Assembly (NCBI GenBank): GCA_018663505.1
Contig: JABJQG010000013.1
Location: 62,001-126,000, forward strand
Direction: 5' to 3'
Origin: Pseudobdellovibrionaceae bacterium
GTDB taxonomy: Bacteria; Bdellovibrionota; Bdellovibrionia; Bdellovibrionales; UBA1609
DNA length: 64,000 bases
Shown: positions 8,741 through 18,000 of the stretch, in pieces
How the letters are laid out: every line of letters begins with the position of its first letter
How positions within the stretch are numbered: position 1 is the stretch's first letter
Notes under the pieces: model-generated
The model's database searches: none
What the model was told of the DNA's origin: nothing
What the model saw: only the letters and a program-made list of their open reading frames with translations
Translations under genes and position numbers: made by a program

Positions 8741-9376
8741 TTACTGTTCAGTATCTTTCATACTAATATAGCCACCAGTGATTGAAATATGACCAGTTAG
8801 TGGATGAATCGCCAAGGTCCACTGTTTTTTATTATGTGTTTTGAAATGAATTAAAGTTTCATCCACCAGTCCCTGTGGAAGAAAGTAGATATAGGCGCGT
8901 CCTGAAGTTACAGGCCGTTCTTCAGACTTAATTTCCACATCTTCAAATTCAAGAATGGCAGGTAGCTGTATAGGAACAGGTAGTACTCTGCTATTGCGTT
9001 GAAACTTAGGGGGAGGAAAATCTTTTTCCTCTTTTAGTTTTAGTTTAAGCTCTTCTGGATCCAATGTATCATCACTTGAAAAATTAATTCCAGGTTTAGT
9101 TGAGCTTTCCACCCAGTATTGATGAGCTGAATTTTTATCATTGGGGTCACCAAAATCTATAACCATTCGAAAAGTGGTGTTTGTGAGTTGAGAAGTGCTT
9201 CTTACTTTTTTAGATAGGTTGCCCATTTGCATTAAAAAGGATCGATTGCTTTTTCCACCCTTTTTAAGGCGAGATAACATGGCCCCTGTAAGGCCGCCTA
9301 ATATAACTAAAACCACCATGATCTCGATAAGGGTCATACCCTTATGGTTTCTCAGCGATGGTCTTAAAAATTTCAA
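8741..9376 (-). CDS. gspH: Type II secretion minor pseudopilin GspH
   Basis: This 211-residue pseudopilin has the leader MKFLRPSLRNHKG, cleaved before MTLIEIMVVLVILGGL, with Glu at mature position 5. The remaining region reads as the beta-sheet head of GspH (VIDFGDPNDKN, GLVDETLIHF). It starts 18 bases after gspG, with which it probably shares a transcript. GspH normally links the tip complex to the GspG shaft. Confidence in the exact subunit name comes from order: it lies between gspG and gspI and is the right size. Confidence 0.85.
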   Translation of the reverse strand: MKFLRPSLRNHKGMTLIEIMVVLVILGGLTGAMLSRLKKGGKSNRSFLMQMGNLSKKVRSTSQLTNTTFRMVIDFGDPNDKNSAHQYWVESSTKPGINFSSDDTLDPEELKLKLKEEKDFPPPKFQRNSRVLPVPIQLPAILEFEDVEIKSEERPVTSGRAYIYFLPQGLVDETLIHFKTHNKKQWTLAIHPLTGHISITGGYISMKDTEQ

Positions 9377-9394
9377 AATACTTTTGATATGGCT

Positions 9395-9817
9395 TTAGAA
9401 GTTTTCAGAGGAAATATCTTTGTCAGACGCTTTTCCACCTTCACGTTTATCCCCACCGTAGGAGATAAGAATAGGTTCTCCACCATCTTCCTCATCGTAC
9501 TCATAGTAGAAGTCACCACCCCAAGGATCTTTGGGAACACGTTTCATATAAGGCTCGGGTCCCCAATCAGGGCAGGACTCGCCCGGGTCTTCAACCAAAA
9601 CTTCTAAGCCCATGTCTGTGGTAGGGAAAAAATTACAGTCGGCATAAAAGGAATTCAATGTATCCTGAATTTTAGTCATTTGTAATTTTGCTTCTTTGTA
9701 TTTAGCATTATTCATTTTATCCACAACGTTTGTGATTAAAATAGCAGAGAGCCCGCCAAGAATAACCAGAACAATCATAATTTCAACAAGAGTCATACCT
9801 TTATCATTTCTAAGCAT
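9395..9817 (-). CDS. gspG: Type II secretion major pseudopilin GspG
   Basis: GspG polymerises into the pseudopilus that pushes substrates through the secretin. The product is 140 residues, the normal size. The leader MLRNDKG is cleaved before MTLVEIMIVLVILGGLSA (Glu at mature position 5). The family signature follows: DTLNSFYADCNFFPTTDMGL and KRVPKDPWGGDFYYEY, then ISYGGDKREGG with Asp residues in the calcium-binding loop. It has a purine-rich ribosome site (AAGGAGA) just upstream of the ATG at 9817. It is the best conserved pseudopilin in this operon. Confidence 0.95.
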   Translation of the reverse strand: MLRNDKGMTLVEIMIVLVILGGLSAILITNVVDKMNNAKYKEAKLQMTKIQDTLNSFYADCNFFPTTDMGLEVLVEDPGESCPDWGPEPYMKRVPKDPWGGDFYYEYDEEDGGEPILISYGGDKREGGKASDKDISSENF

Positions 9818-9983
9818 TAGAATCTCCTTTATGCACCTTAGGTGATATATTTTAAGACCTTTTTATTTTAACAAATACATATTTAGGTGTCAGTGTTCTT
9901 AGCTATAGAGAAGCTTCTGAGACTGATGGCGTTATAAATATCTAGACTCACTCAGATGATTAAAGAGCCTCGAAGCTAAACTT

Positions 9984-11204
9984 TTAATTGGCGATATTGG
10001 TCATGTCAAAAATAGGAATCATAATAGCAAATACGATGACTCCAATAACAATACCCATAACAACGAGCATTACCGGCTCAAGAATAGAAGTTAATCCATC
10101 CACAGCATTTTTAACTTGAAAATCAAAAGATTCACTCACTTGTTCCAATAGATTTTCTAATTCCCCTGTTTTTTCACCTATATTAATCATATGAATGAGA
10201 ATGGGAGGGAATTCGCCTGATTTCTTCAGAGGTCCAGAGATAGATTCGCCCTCACTAATATTATCTCGGGCATTGTCCAAAGCTACAGCTAGAACTTCAT
10301 TATTTACCACATTTCTCACTATACCCATTGCGGTCAGCATGGGGACGCCACCTTGAAGAAGGGTAGAGAGGGTTCTGGCAAAACGCGATACAGCAATAAG
10401 CCTTGCAAGTTTACCTACAACTGGTGTTTTTAAAGTAAGGCGGTCAAAGGAAACCCTTCCTTTATCTGTGTTTTTCCAATTTCTAAATATAAATATGGAG
10501 GCTACACCACTGGCTAACAGAATATGCCAATAGTTCACCATGTACTCACTGATGGAAATAACAATTTGGGAGAGCATAGGGAGTTCCAAATCAGGAGCTG
10601 AGTCGAAAATAGCAGTTATTTTTGGAATAACAAAAATAAATAACCCTGAGAGCATGGCGCCAGACAGAACAAGCATTAAAATGGGGTAGATCATAGCTGA
10701 TTTAATACGAGAATTAAGTTCATTTTGAGCCTCTGTAAACTCAGCAAGACGTATAAGGATGACATCTAATGTTCCAGACATCTCTCCGGCTTCAACCATG
10801 GATACATATATCTTATTAAAAACTTTAGGGTACTTAGCAAAAGACTTGCTTAGGGCGCCACCTTCGTTAACAGCATTTTTTGCATGGCTGATAATTTCTG
10901 CAAGTATACTGTTTTCTACCTGTTCAGCAACAGCATTTAAACTGTCAACCAGGGGTATGTTCGCCTTTAGTAAAGTAGAGAGCTGTCTTGTCATCATTGC
11001 TAAATCAGCCACTGGGACCGTGGAATTCGCATTTTTTTTATTATTGCCTTTATTTTTTAATTTCTTAGACTTGTTATGGATTTCAATGACGAATATGCCA
11101 TCTTTTTTTAATCGTGTGCGTGCCACTTTGATGCTATCAGCATCCATATTGCCACGCTTATTGCGACCTTGTTTGTCTAAACCTTTGTATTCAAAAAGAG
11201 GCAT
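9984..11204 (-). CDS. gspF: Type II secretion inner-membrane platform protein GspF
   Basis: This is the polytopic core of the inner-membrane platform, contacted by GspE. The product is 406 residues, the family norm. It begins MPLFEYKGLDKQGRNKRG, as typical GspF proteins do, and has two tandem T2SSF domains with membrane segments near residues 170-195, 220-240 and 370-400. The segment FARTLSTLLQGGVPM in the second domain is characteristic. AAGGAA lies 6 bases ahead of the ATG at 11204. It starts 20 bases after the gspE stop; a 166-base gap follows before gspG. Confidence 0.94.
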   Translation of the reverse strand: MPLFEYKGLDKQGRNKRGNMDADSIKVARTRLKKDGIFVIEIHNKSKKLKNKGNNKKNANSTVPVADLAMMTRQLSTLLKANIPLVDSLNAVAEQVENSILAEIISHAKNAVNEGGALSKSFAKYPKVFNKIYVSMVEAGEMSGTLDVILIRLAEFTEAQNELNSRIKSAMIYPILMLVLSGAMLSGLFIFVIPKITAIFDSAPDLELPMLSQIVISISEYMVNYWHILLASGVASIFIFRNWKNTDKGRVSFDRLTLKTPVVGKLARLIAVSRFARTLSTLLQGGVPMLTAMGIVRNVVNNEVLAVALDNARDNISEGESISGPLKKSGEFPPILIHMINIGEKTGELENLLEQVSESFDFQVKNAVDGLTSILEPVMLVVMGIVIGVIVFAIMIPIFDMTNIAN

Positions 11205-11224
11205 GGGTTCCTTGTATTTATTTA

Positions 11225-12910
11225 TTAATCAACTTGTGTGTTTGTTAATACCTCTTCTATAGAGGTAATGCCATCAAGAACCTTCTCTACTCCGTGCTCT
11301 CTAAATGTCACCATGCCATCAACTAAGGCTTGTTTTTTTATGGCTCCACTATCTTTTCTTTGCATAATAATAGACTTTACATCTTCAGTGACTACAAGCA
11401 GCTCTTGAATAATAGTACGCCCCAAATAGCCTTTCTGATTACACTCTCCGCATCCAATGGCTCTGTAGATTTTTCTTCCTTGAACGTCCTGACGTGTGAT
11501 TTCAATACTGCTGAGTTCCACATCCGTAGGTTCATGTAGTTCTTTGCAGTGAGGGCAGAGTACTCGTACCAGTCGTTGAGCAATAACCCCCAGTAAAGAG
11601 GTGGCAATTAAAAAAGGTTCGCAACCCATGTCGATAAGTCGGGGAAAAACACCGGCACTGTCATTTGTATGAATTGTGGAAAGCACTAAGTGACCAGTTA
11701 AGGAGGCATTAATAGCAATTTCAGCAGTTTCTAAATCACGAATTTCCCCAATCATAATTACATTAGGATCTTGACGTAAAATAGCTCTTAGAGCAGAACC
11801 AAAAGTAAGACCAATTTTATGGTTCACTTGTATTTGGCCGATGCCATGAATTCTTTGCTCTACCGGATGTTCCACAGTAATAATATTTTTATCTATGGTA
11901 TTTATTCGTGTGACACAAGAGTATAGAGTCGTTGATTTACCACTTCCTGTAGGACCTGTAACTAATAAAATGCCATATGTTTTAGAAAGGATTCCGCCGA
12001 TTTTGCTTAAACTGCGCTCGGAGAAGCCAAGTTGTTCTAGTTCTAAAATTACATTTGATCTATCTTGTAAACGCATAACAATGCGCTCACCGTGTGCCGT
12101 AGGAACCGAGTTGACCCGCACATCAATATCTTTACCTGCAAGTTTCAGGGGGATTCGCCCATCTTGAGGGAGTCTTTTTTCCGCAATATTTAGATTTGCC
12201 ATAACTTTAATACGAGAGGTTATGGCATTTTGTAATTTCTTTGGTGGTTTAAAGATGTCAAAAAGTATGCCATCCACACGAAATCGTACAACCATATCTT
12301 TTTCATAAGGTTCAATATGTATATCAGAAGCTTTTTCTTTAACAGCACGAAAAAGCAATGTGTTTACTAATTTTATCACCGGAGCATCTTCATCATCTGT
12401 ATCTAGAAGATCAATGACAGGGTCGTCTAAGTCGTATTCTTCTTCATCAATTTCATCTAAACCCTCAAGGGTTGATGTGCTCTTTTCATACACTTGATTA
12501 ATGGCTTCTTGGATACGTCCACTGGTAGTGACAATGGGTTCTACTTTTTTTTGAAATATCACACTTAGATCAGTCATGGACTGATGGTTCAGCGGGTTAG
12601 ATGTTAAAATAAGTATTTCATTTGGAGTGTCTTTAAAGGGAAGGACTTCATGTTTTTTTGCATAGGTAAGAGGTATGTCTCTTACTAAGTCCACAGCAAT
12701 ATCGTTTATGGGAATATCTTTTAAAAATTCAATATCTAGTTCTTTGCAAACAATAGCTAAAGCTTCATCAGGTGACTTAAAGTTTTTACCTTCGAGCTTT
12801 TCTTGAATTAAACCCCCGTCTTTAGTCGAGGTTGTTAGAATGGCGCCAAGCTGGGATTCGGTAATTCCTGTACCTTTAATCAATAAATTTTCATAGCTAT
12901 GCGTGGCCAT
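11225..12910 (-). CDS. gspE: Type II secretion ATPase GspE
   Basis: This is the cytoplasmic hexameric ATPase that powers pseudopilus assembly. The product is 561 residues. An N-terminal GspE_N domain (about 1-150) precedes the catalytic domain with Walker A GPTGSGKST (about 318-326), Walker B region VIMIGEIRD with its catalytic Glu (about 385-392), the His box LVLSTIHTND and a four-cysteine zinc finger formed by CPHC and CGEC (about 452 and 485). All key residues are present, so it should be active. An acidic linker rich in Asp/Glu sits near residues 150-180. A 337-base gap with a folded element separates it from gspD. Confidence 0.95.
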   Translation of the reverse strand: MATHSYENLLIKGTGITESQLGAILTTSTKDGGLIQEKLEGKNFKSPDEALAIVCKELDIEFLKDIPINDIAVDLVRDIPLTYAKKHEVLPFKDTPNEILILTSNPLNHQSMTDLSVIFQKKVEPIVTTSGRIQEAINQVYEKSTSTLEGLDEIDEEEYDLDDPVIDLLDTDDEDAPVIKLVNTLLFRAVKEKASDIHIEPYEKDMVVRFRVDGILFDIFKPPKKLQNAITSRIKVMANLNIAEKRLPQDGRIPLKLAGKDIDVRVNSVPTAHGERIVMRLQDRSNVILELEQLGFSERSLSKIGGILSKTYGILLVTGPTGSGKSTTLYSCVTRINTIDKNIITVEHPVEQRIHGIGQIQVNHKIGLTFGSALRAILRQDPNVIMIGEIRDLETAEIAINASLTGHLVLSTIHTNDSAGVFPRLIDMGCEPFLIATSLLGVIAQRLVRVLCPHCKELHEPTDVELSSIEITRQDVQGRKIYRAIGCGECNQKGYLGRTIIQELLVVTEDVKSIIMQRKDSGAIKKQALVDGMVTFREHGVEKVLDGITSIEEVLTNTQVD

Positions 12911-13247
12911 AGAAAGATCATAGCTTAGGTCCGCACCCAGGTAAAGAGTTTAATATTTGTTTAAATGGGTGTTTTTTTTAATGCATGGGAGGTGTGTTTC
13001 TTTGGTTTTTTTGTGGTCCATTGGGGCTTTTCCGTCCATGGGAAATCGAGGCTTGCCGCCTCGAGCACCGCAATCTAATGGCATCGTGCCATTAGATCTA
13101 TAAAAATAAATAACATATGCGTTGAACTGATTCTTTTCTTTTATTGATTCCCCCACACGACGTGGGGGAATTGGTGGGTTCGGGCTGCCTTAAGCCCGAT
13201 CTCCCATGGATGGAAACTATTCCAAGGGAACATAAGATTTCAATTTC
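12911..13247. other. gspD-gspE intergenic gap (337 bases)
   Basis: No gene is supported here. The gap is unusual for this otherwise tight operon. It is mostly filled by the cloverleaf-like element at 13031-13214; the remaining bases between that element and gspE are T-rich with no clear signal. Confidence 0.6.
13031..13214. repeat. Cloverleaf-like multi-hairpin element between gspE and gspD
   Basis: An outer stem pairs 13031-13048 with 13197-13214 (16 of 18 positions complementary, around the sequence TCCATGGGA). Inside it are four separate hairpins: TCGAGGC/GCCTCGA (13046-13064, slightly overlapping the outer stem end), an 11-bp stem with a TCG loop (13073-13097), a 10-bp stem ATTCCCCCAC/GTGGGGGAAT (13047 offset to 13147-13171) and TCGGGCT/AGCCCGA (13180-13199). 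No second copy is present in the window. It could be a structured RNA in the gsp transcript or a mobile repeat; the sequence does not decide between them. Confidence 0.7.
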
Positions 13248-15413
13248 TTAAAAAGTCTCCACAGCGGGTTCTTCAAGATTTTTATTCTCAGGTTTTTCAT
13301 CCGAATTACCTTGAGAAATTCTGGGTAGAGAATCAATCATAAATCCATGAGGATCTTTACCATTCATATTTTTTTGAATGTAGTCTATACGCTCGTTAAT
13401 TTTTTGAGTTAAAATATCCTCTATATCACTATTACCTCTAATAATAGTAGGCGTGATAAAGACCACTAAATTTGTTTTAGACTTGGTCACGCTCTTAGAT
13501 TTAAACAACCAACCCAGTATTGGAATATCACCAAGTATGGGTACTTTTTTACTGGATATAGTTTCAGAATCTTGCATCAACCCACCCAGTACAGCTGTGT
13601 TTTTATTGTCCACAACAATTGTGGTTTTAATATTTCTTTCTGAAGTTACAATGGCGGAGTCTTTGAGGTTTGCTGCTTCCACTTGCTTTGTAGAAATCTG
13701 TTTTAATTTTTGATCAATGGCCATTCTGACGGTGTCTGAATCTGGGCTAATAAATGGAGTAATTACAAGTTTTAAATTTACAGGTTCACGTTTGATGCCA
13801 CTAGAAACAACACCGTCGGTGGCATTAGATTCTTCCACTACCGGTACCGTGTCGCCTACCTCAAGAGTGGCTTCTTCGTTGTTCATGATCATAATTTGTG
13901 GTGTAGAAAGGATATTTCCTCCCACATTGTTTTTAAGAAAATTAACAAATGCCATTGTTGAAGCCACCTCTATGCTGCCAGCTGCGCTTCCAAGTTGAAA
14001 TGTATTCCCTTCTCCAAGACCTAAAACTAAACCTTGATCACTCGCTGGATTTAATAAAGACTCTACACTTTTGGAAGTTCTAAAGCCAATACGACCAACA
14101 CCCTTGGATTCTTCGTTAAACTGATACAAATCCACACCCCAGTTTAAACCATTTCCTGCATTCATTTCCATGATTACAACTTTTACATATACTTGATCTC
14201 TAGACATATCTATTTTTGAAAGTAAGTTTTTAACCACTTCATAATCTTGTTTGGAGGCGGTGATAATTAAACTATTTGTACTTTTTTCCGCAGTGATTTG
14301 AATGTCACCACCAAAGATAGGTTTTGTTGCTTTAGTTGGGTTAGGTAAAGATTTACTGGTACTTTTTTTGGTGGCTGCGGTACTGCTTTTTGCTACCCCA
14401 CTTAAGGTGGTTGCTATTTTTTCAGCATCACCATGTTTTACATAATAAACATATACACCACCGGAATCCTCTGGGCTTAAACGGAAATCTAATGTTTTTA
14501 CTAGTGTTTTCACTCTTGTTACGCCAGCCTTAGTTCCAACAACAATGAGAGAGTTAGTTCTGTCATCAGGAATAACTATGGAGAGCTGTTCTGCCCCAGC
14601 AGATTTTTTATCTTTTGAGCGACTAAAACGAGAAGAAGAAAAACGACTCCCCCCTTTTTTACTATCCTTATTGATAATTTTATCTAGTAAGTCAGCAATG
14701 TCTTTGGCCTTAGCATGTTTGATTGCCATAACAGCCATTTGTTCTTCGAAGCCAGGCACATCAAGTTCATTGATGACCTTGGAGATACGAGTAATATTTG
14801 AGCCATAATCTGTAATGATTAATGAGTTGGTGGCTTCATAGGCACGCATCTCACCATCTTTTGTGTTCAAAATTCTTAAGTCACTCTCAACTTGTTTAGC
14901 ATTAATGTATTTTAGTTTTACAATACGTGTGATTAATTGATCCACATCTGGGAAGTATGAACCAGAATAAGTTTCAATAGAATCTCCCTTAGCTACTCGA
15001 GAGGACTTGATCTTTAAAAACTTACCAGAAGGAACAACGGTATAACTTAAACTAGCCAGTGCAGAAAGAAAAGCTTTGTAGGCTTCGGCCACAGTGATTT
15101 GGGTTGGGGCCATTATAGTGATTTTTCCTTTTACATTAGCGTCCACAATGAAGTTTTTACCCGTGAGTTGGCTGATGGCTTTGATTACGTCGGTAATATC
15201 AGCATTTGGATAATCAAAACTTTCTATGAGATCAGGGTAGTTTTCGTTAGTGATGTCCTCTGGTGAAGCGTCTGAAAGTTTAACATTACCGTTTGTGGAG
15301 ATAATTGTTTTCTGACCCTGGGCATCTTTTTTTACAATTTGTGCTTGAGCTAAAGTAGCAAGCAGTAAAAAAGGAATGAGTAGGTAAGTTTTTGCTTTCA
15401 TGATCTTTTCCAT
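13248..15413 (-). CDS. gspD: Type II secretion outer-membrane secretin GspD
   Basis: This is the outer-membrane channel of the system. The product is 721 residues. It has a Sec signal peptide (about residues 1-24, ending LATLAQAQ), then N0 to N3 domains (SFDYPNADITDVIKAISQLTGKNF marks N0; NSLIITDYGSNITRI and NSLIVVGTKAGV mark N1 and N2), a Ser/Lys-rich loop, and the secretin domain with VGDTVPV and KVPILGDIPILGWLFK near the end. A short C-terminal extension may be the pilotin-binding S-domain. The ATG at 15413 has AGAAGG 6 bases upstream, better than the ATG four codons later. gspC lies 30 bases upstream. Confidence 0.95.
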   Translation of the reverse strand: MEKIMKAKTYLLIPFLLLATLAQAQIVKKDAQGQKTIISTNGNVKLSDASPEDITNENYPDLIESFDYPNADITDVIKAISQLTGKNFIVDANVKGKITIMAPTQITVAEAYKAFLSALASLSYTVVPSGKFLKIKSSRVAKGDSIETYSGSYFPDVDQLITRIVKLKYINAKQVESDLRILNTKDGEMRAYEATNSLIITDYGSNITRISKVINELDVPGFEEQMAVMAIKHAKAKDIADLLDKIINKDSKKGGSRFSSSRFSRSKDKKSAGAEQLSIVIPDDRTNSLIVVGTKAGVTRVKTLVKTLDFRLSPEDSGGVYVYYVKHGDAEKIATTLSGVAKSSTAATKKSTSKSLPNPTKATKPIFGGDIQITAEKSTNSLIITASKQDYEVVKNLLSKIDMSRDQVYVKVVIMEMNAGNGLNWGVDLYQFNEESKGVGRIGFRTSKSVESLLNPASDQGLVLGLGEGNTFQLGSAAGSIEVASTMAFVNFLKNNVGGNILSTPQIMIMNNEEATLEVGDTVPVVEESNATDGVVSSGIKREPVNLKLVITPFISPDSDTVRMAIDQKLKQISTKQVEAANLKDSAIVTSERNIKTTIVVDNKNTAVLGGLMQDSETISSKKVPILGDIPILGWLFKSKSVTKSKTNLVVFITPTIIRGNSDIEDILTQKINERIDYIQKNMNGKDPHGFMIDSLPRISQGNSDEKPENKNLEEPAVETF

Positions 15414-15443
15414 AAGTGACCTTCTGGTTTTTTGTTAAAATAC

Positions 15444-16388
15444 TTATCTTACTGAATAATTAAAATCTTCTTCTCGTCCGTCACGCATTACTTTTAGAGA
15501 AATATTAGGGTTGGACTTTAGAGTGTTATAAGCTTCCATGGCTTTGCGTGGACTATTGATTTCCTCACCATTAACGCCTCTAATAATGTCTCCAACTTTA
15601 AAGCCCAAATCCTCAAAAGGACTTCCAGGTTGGATCCAATCAAATTTAAAGCCTTGCACCGAGCCATCGGATCCTAGGTTGGGTTTCATGCGTGCTTGTT
15701 TCAGTAGCTTAGGTAAGGCATCAGGAGAAGTAAATTTATCCACAATACTTTTTTTAATGGACCTGTCGTATTTTCCGACTTTGTTTATGCCATCAAGAGC
15801 ATTGGTAGGCTTAATGGCGCTCACTCCAAAGTTCATTTTAAAATCTCTAGGAATTTCGATAAACTCTTTGCGATTATTGTTGAGATTTCTAAAAACAATT
15901 TTACGTCGCTCAATTTTTATCATTTTGGCGATGTTTTCAATATCTTGACCTACTTTGTAAGGCAGAGTTTGTCCTTTGCTTTTAACATCCACGGTAGCTA
16001 CGGATTTTGTTTGGTCCACATGGACGATAGTGCCCATAAGTTTAAGAGGTAGGTTGGAGGCCACAGCTGGGCCTTCTACGGTTTGTTCCTTTTGGTTATC
16101 GTCATCTGACAATGCAGGTGGAATTTTTCCATCAAGGTTAAACATATTTTTAGAAAGGATGCTTTCGTAGGAATCTTTAGAGTTGCTCTTCTGCTTTTGT
16201 GACTTTGCGGGTCGAGATGGAGGAGCCTCTGAAGGTAACATACTTGGCCGATATTTTTGGATGGATAAATCAGCTGTAGAATAACTTAACAAAAATACAA
16301 TAAGGTATGGAAATGATTTTCCAATTTGCGATAGTGTGTCTGCTGAACCAAGGGGTTTTTTCATACCTTTCAAGTCTATAAGAATCAC
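15444..16388 (-). CDS. gspC: Type II secretion protein GspC with PDZ domain
   Basis: GspC bridges the inner-membrane platform and the secretin. The product is 314 residues from the GTG at 16388, or 306 from the ATG at 16364; neither has an ideal ribosome site. It has one membrane segment (about residues 26-42), a Pro-rich linker, an HR domain (NLPLKLMGTIVHVDQTKSVA, about 130-150) that binds secretin N0, and a C-terminal PDZ domain (GFKVGDIIRGVNGEEI). It is the first gene of the operon, so the promoter should lie in 16389-16506, a region shared with the divergent lipoprotein gene. Confidence 0.9.
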   Translation of the reverse strand: MILIDLKGMKKPLGSADTLSQIGKSFPYLIVFLLSYSTADLSIQKYRPSMLPSEAPPSRPAKSQKQKSNSKDSYESILSKNMFNLDGKIPPALSDDDNQKEQTVEGPAVASNLPLKLMGTIVHVDQTKSVATVDVKSKGQTLPYKVGQDIENIAKMIKIERRKIVFRNLNNNRKEFIEIPRDFKMNFGVSAIKPTNALDGINKVGKYDRSIKKSIVDKFTSPDALPKLLKQARMKPNLGSDGSVQGFKFDWIQPGSPFEDLGFKVGDIIRGVNGEEINSPRKAMEAYNTLKSNPNISLKVMRDGREEDFNYSVR

Positions 16389-16506
16389 GTGCTTTTTGGC
16401 AGTTGCAAAGTAAGGACTAGACGTTGGGTGAGTTGTTGTGGATAATAAATTTTAAAAGCTAATATTTGTTTATTTGAGGCTAAAATTACTCACTGAGGAG
16501 CTTGTT

Positions 16507-17280
16507 TTGCATAAAATTCACTCACTTTTATACGTCACATTATTAGTTACTTTTTTAAGTTTCGGCTGTGGACCAAACTCTGAAGTGGAAGAGGATAATT
16601 TTGGCAACAAAACTTCATCTTTGGTGAATGCTCTAGACAGTGAAATTAAGGGCATTTTCGAGGTTCTGGCTTCTGCCGATCATTTTAACTCTGGAAATAC
16701 AAAAAGAACTTCTAAGAGAACCAAGAAAACAACAGATCTACTTCAGCGAAATTGCAGAGTGGAGCAAAAAGGAGATCAAAGAACTTTTAAAAATCGTGGA
16801 GCTTACAAGTGCCCTGTAAGTATTGAAAAACAAATGGGATGTAAGCGATCAAAGGGGGGACCGCTGGCCAAGTACAGTAGTTTGTTTAAATTTAATAGCT
16901 TCAACTATTATCCGGACTATCAATCAAGAAGGCTTAAGACTACTTTCAGATATACTGAAAACCCGGACTCTAAAGATGGTGTGTTAAATGAAGAATTTGT
17001 ACGTTTTCAGATTGAGTTTAGAAATGGCCTTGAATATAGAATAACAAAATTGATTAGAGAGAAAATTGAAGATGGTTTATTTAAAACACTAGCTACAATC
17101 AGCTTTACAGGTAGTGAAAAAACACATTTTATAAAAAAAATCAATACTGAGAACTTGGAGACAGGGCAAGATGATGTGTCCTACTCTATCAATCAAAAAG
17201 CTGTTGAAGCGAAAGAGATCTTGAAACTCATTCCATTTTTAATCGATTTCAGATTAGATGATTACGAAAGTTGCCACTAG
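16507..17280 (+). CDS. Putative lipoprotein of unknown function
   Basis: I do not recognise the family. The product is about 257 residues from a TTG at 16507, chosen because GAGGAG lies 6 bases upstream; an in-frame TTG at 16474 lacks this. The N-terminus is hydrophobic and ends LSFGC, a plausible lipoprotein cleavage site at about residue 21, followed by an acidic linker. The mature part has four further cysteines (NCRVE, KCPVS, GCKRS and the near-terminal SCH) that could form disulfides in the periplasm. It is divergent from gspC and precedes a broken amidotransferase. It may be a cell-envelope protein; nothing ties it to secretion except position. Confidence 0.65.
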   Translation: MHKIHSLLYVTLLVTFLSFGCGPNSEVEEDNFGNKTSSLVNALDSEIKGIFEVLASADHFNSGNTKRTSKRTKKTTDLLQRNCRVEQKGDQRTFKNRGAYKCPVSIEKQMGCKRSKGGPLAKYSSLFKFNSFNYYPDYQSRRLKTTFRYTENPDSKDGVLNEEFVRFQIEFRNGLEYRITKLIREKIEDGLFKTLATISFTGSEKTHFIKKINTENLETGQDDVSYSINQKAVEAKEILKLIPFLIDFRLDDYESCH

Positions 17281-17295
17281 AGAAAGATTGTGATT

Positions 17296-18000
17296 ATGAA
17301 AATAGGACTATTAAATGCATATCATTTTGTAAAAGGTGAGCAAACTTACCAAACACAATATAGCCCCATGGCTATAAAATATTTAAAGTCTCTAGCTGAT
17401 GATGTGGAAGTTTGTGAGTATGTGGTGGCGCAAGGAGAGTTTCCTGAGGATATGCAATCATGTGATTTTTGGGTAATTACAGGGAGCCCAAAAAGTGCAT
17501 ATGATAACGATGAATGGATAGAGAAATTAACTCAGTTTATTTGCACGGCCCATTAAAAAAAAATAAAATTACTGGGCATATGTTTTGGTCACCAGATTAT
17601 TGCTAAAGCACTAGGAGGGGAAGTGAAAGCCTCTAATAAAGGCTGGGGTGTTGGGGTTAGAAAATCAATTCTTAAAAATAAAAAGCAGTGGATGGCACCA
17701 GAGTTAGATCAATTTTCCTTACTCTACTCGCATCAAGATCAAGTAAGTCGGTTACCAAAAGAGGCAGAGCAGTTATTCTTTTCTGATTTTTGTGAATTTG
17801 AAGCCTACCAGGTTGGTGATCATATATTGTCTATCCAGGGTCACCCAGAGTTCACTAAGGTGTACGCTAGAGACCGCATGGTATCTAGAAAATCAAAGCT
17901 TGGAGAAAAATTATTTTATCAAGCTAGAAAATCCTTATTACAGGAGACGGATCAGCAAACCATTGGAAAGTGGATTGTTAATTTTTTTAGTTTTACTTAA
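17296..18000 (+). pseudogene. Class I glutamine amidotransferase broken by one in-frame TAA
   Basis: This frame encodes a class I glutamine amidotransferase of the stand-alone GuaA-like type, which hydrolyses glutamine to deliver ammonia. The first part runs from the ATG at 17296 (MKIGLLNAYHFVKGEQTYQ) to a TAA at 17554-17556. Immediately after it, in the same frame, comes KLLGICFGHQIIAKALGG with the nucleophile Cys at codon 96, and later GHPEFT with the His and Glu of the triad. The two halves are in one frame, so a single substitution explains the break. The 3-prime end overlaps the convergent gene by 8 bases. A later GTG at 17623 would exclude the nucleophile. Confidence 0.8.

Noticed and set aside
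13160-13200. tRNA-like GGTTCGGGCTG segment on the plus strand.
   Set aside because: No matching acceptor stem, anticodon arm or D-arm can be placed around it. The GGGCT/AGCCC pairing is better explained by the fourth hairpin of the cloverleaf-like element.
13031-13214. Integron attC-type recombination site.
   Set aside because: attC sites form one imperfect hairpin with conserved R and L boxes. This element has four separate hairpins inside an outer stem and no integrase or gene cassette nearby.
17540-17580. Frameshift in the A-run of the glutamine amidotransferase.
   Set aside because: The codons before and after the stop are in the same frame (both 1 modulo 3), so no insertion or deletion is needed. 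One substitution creating TAA is enough.
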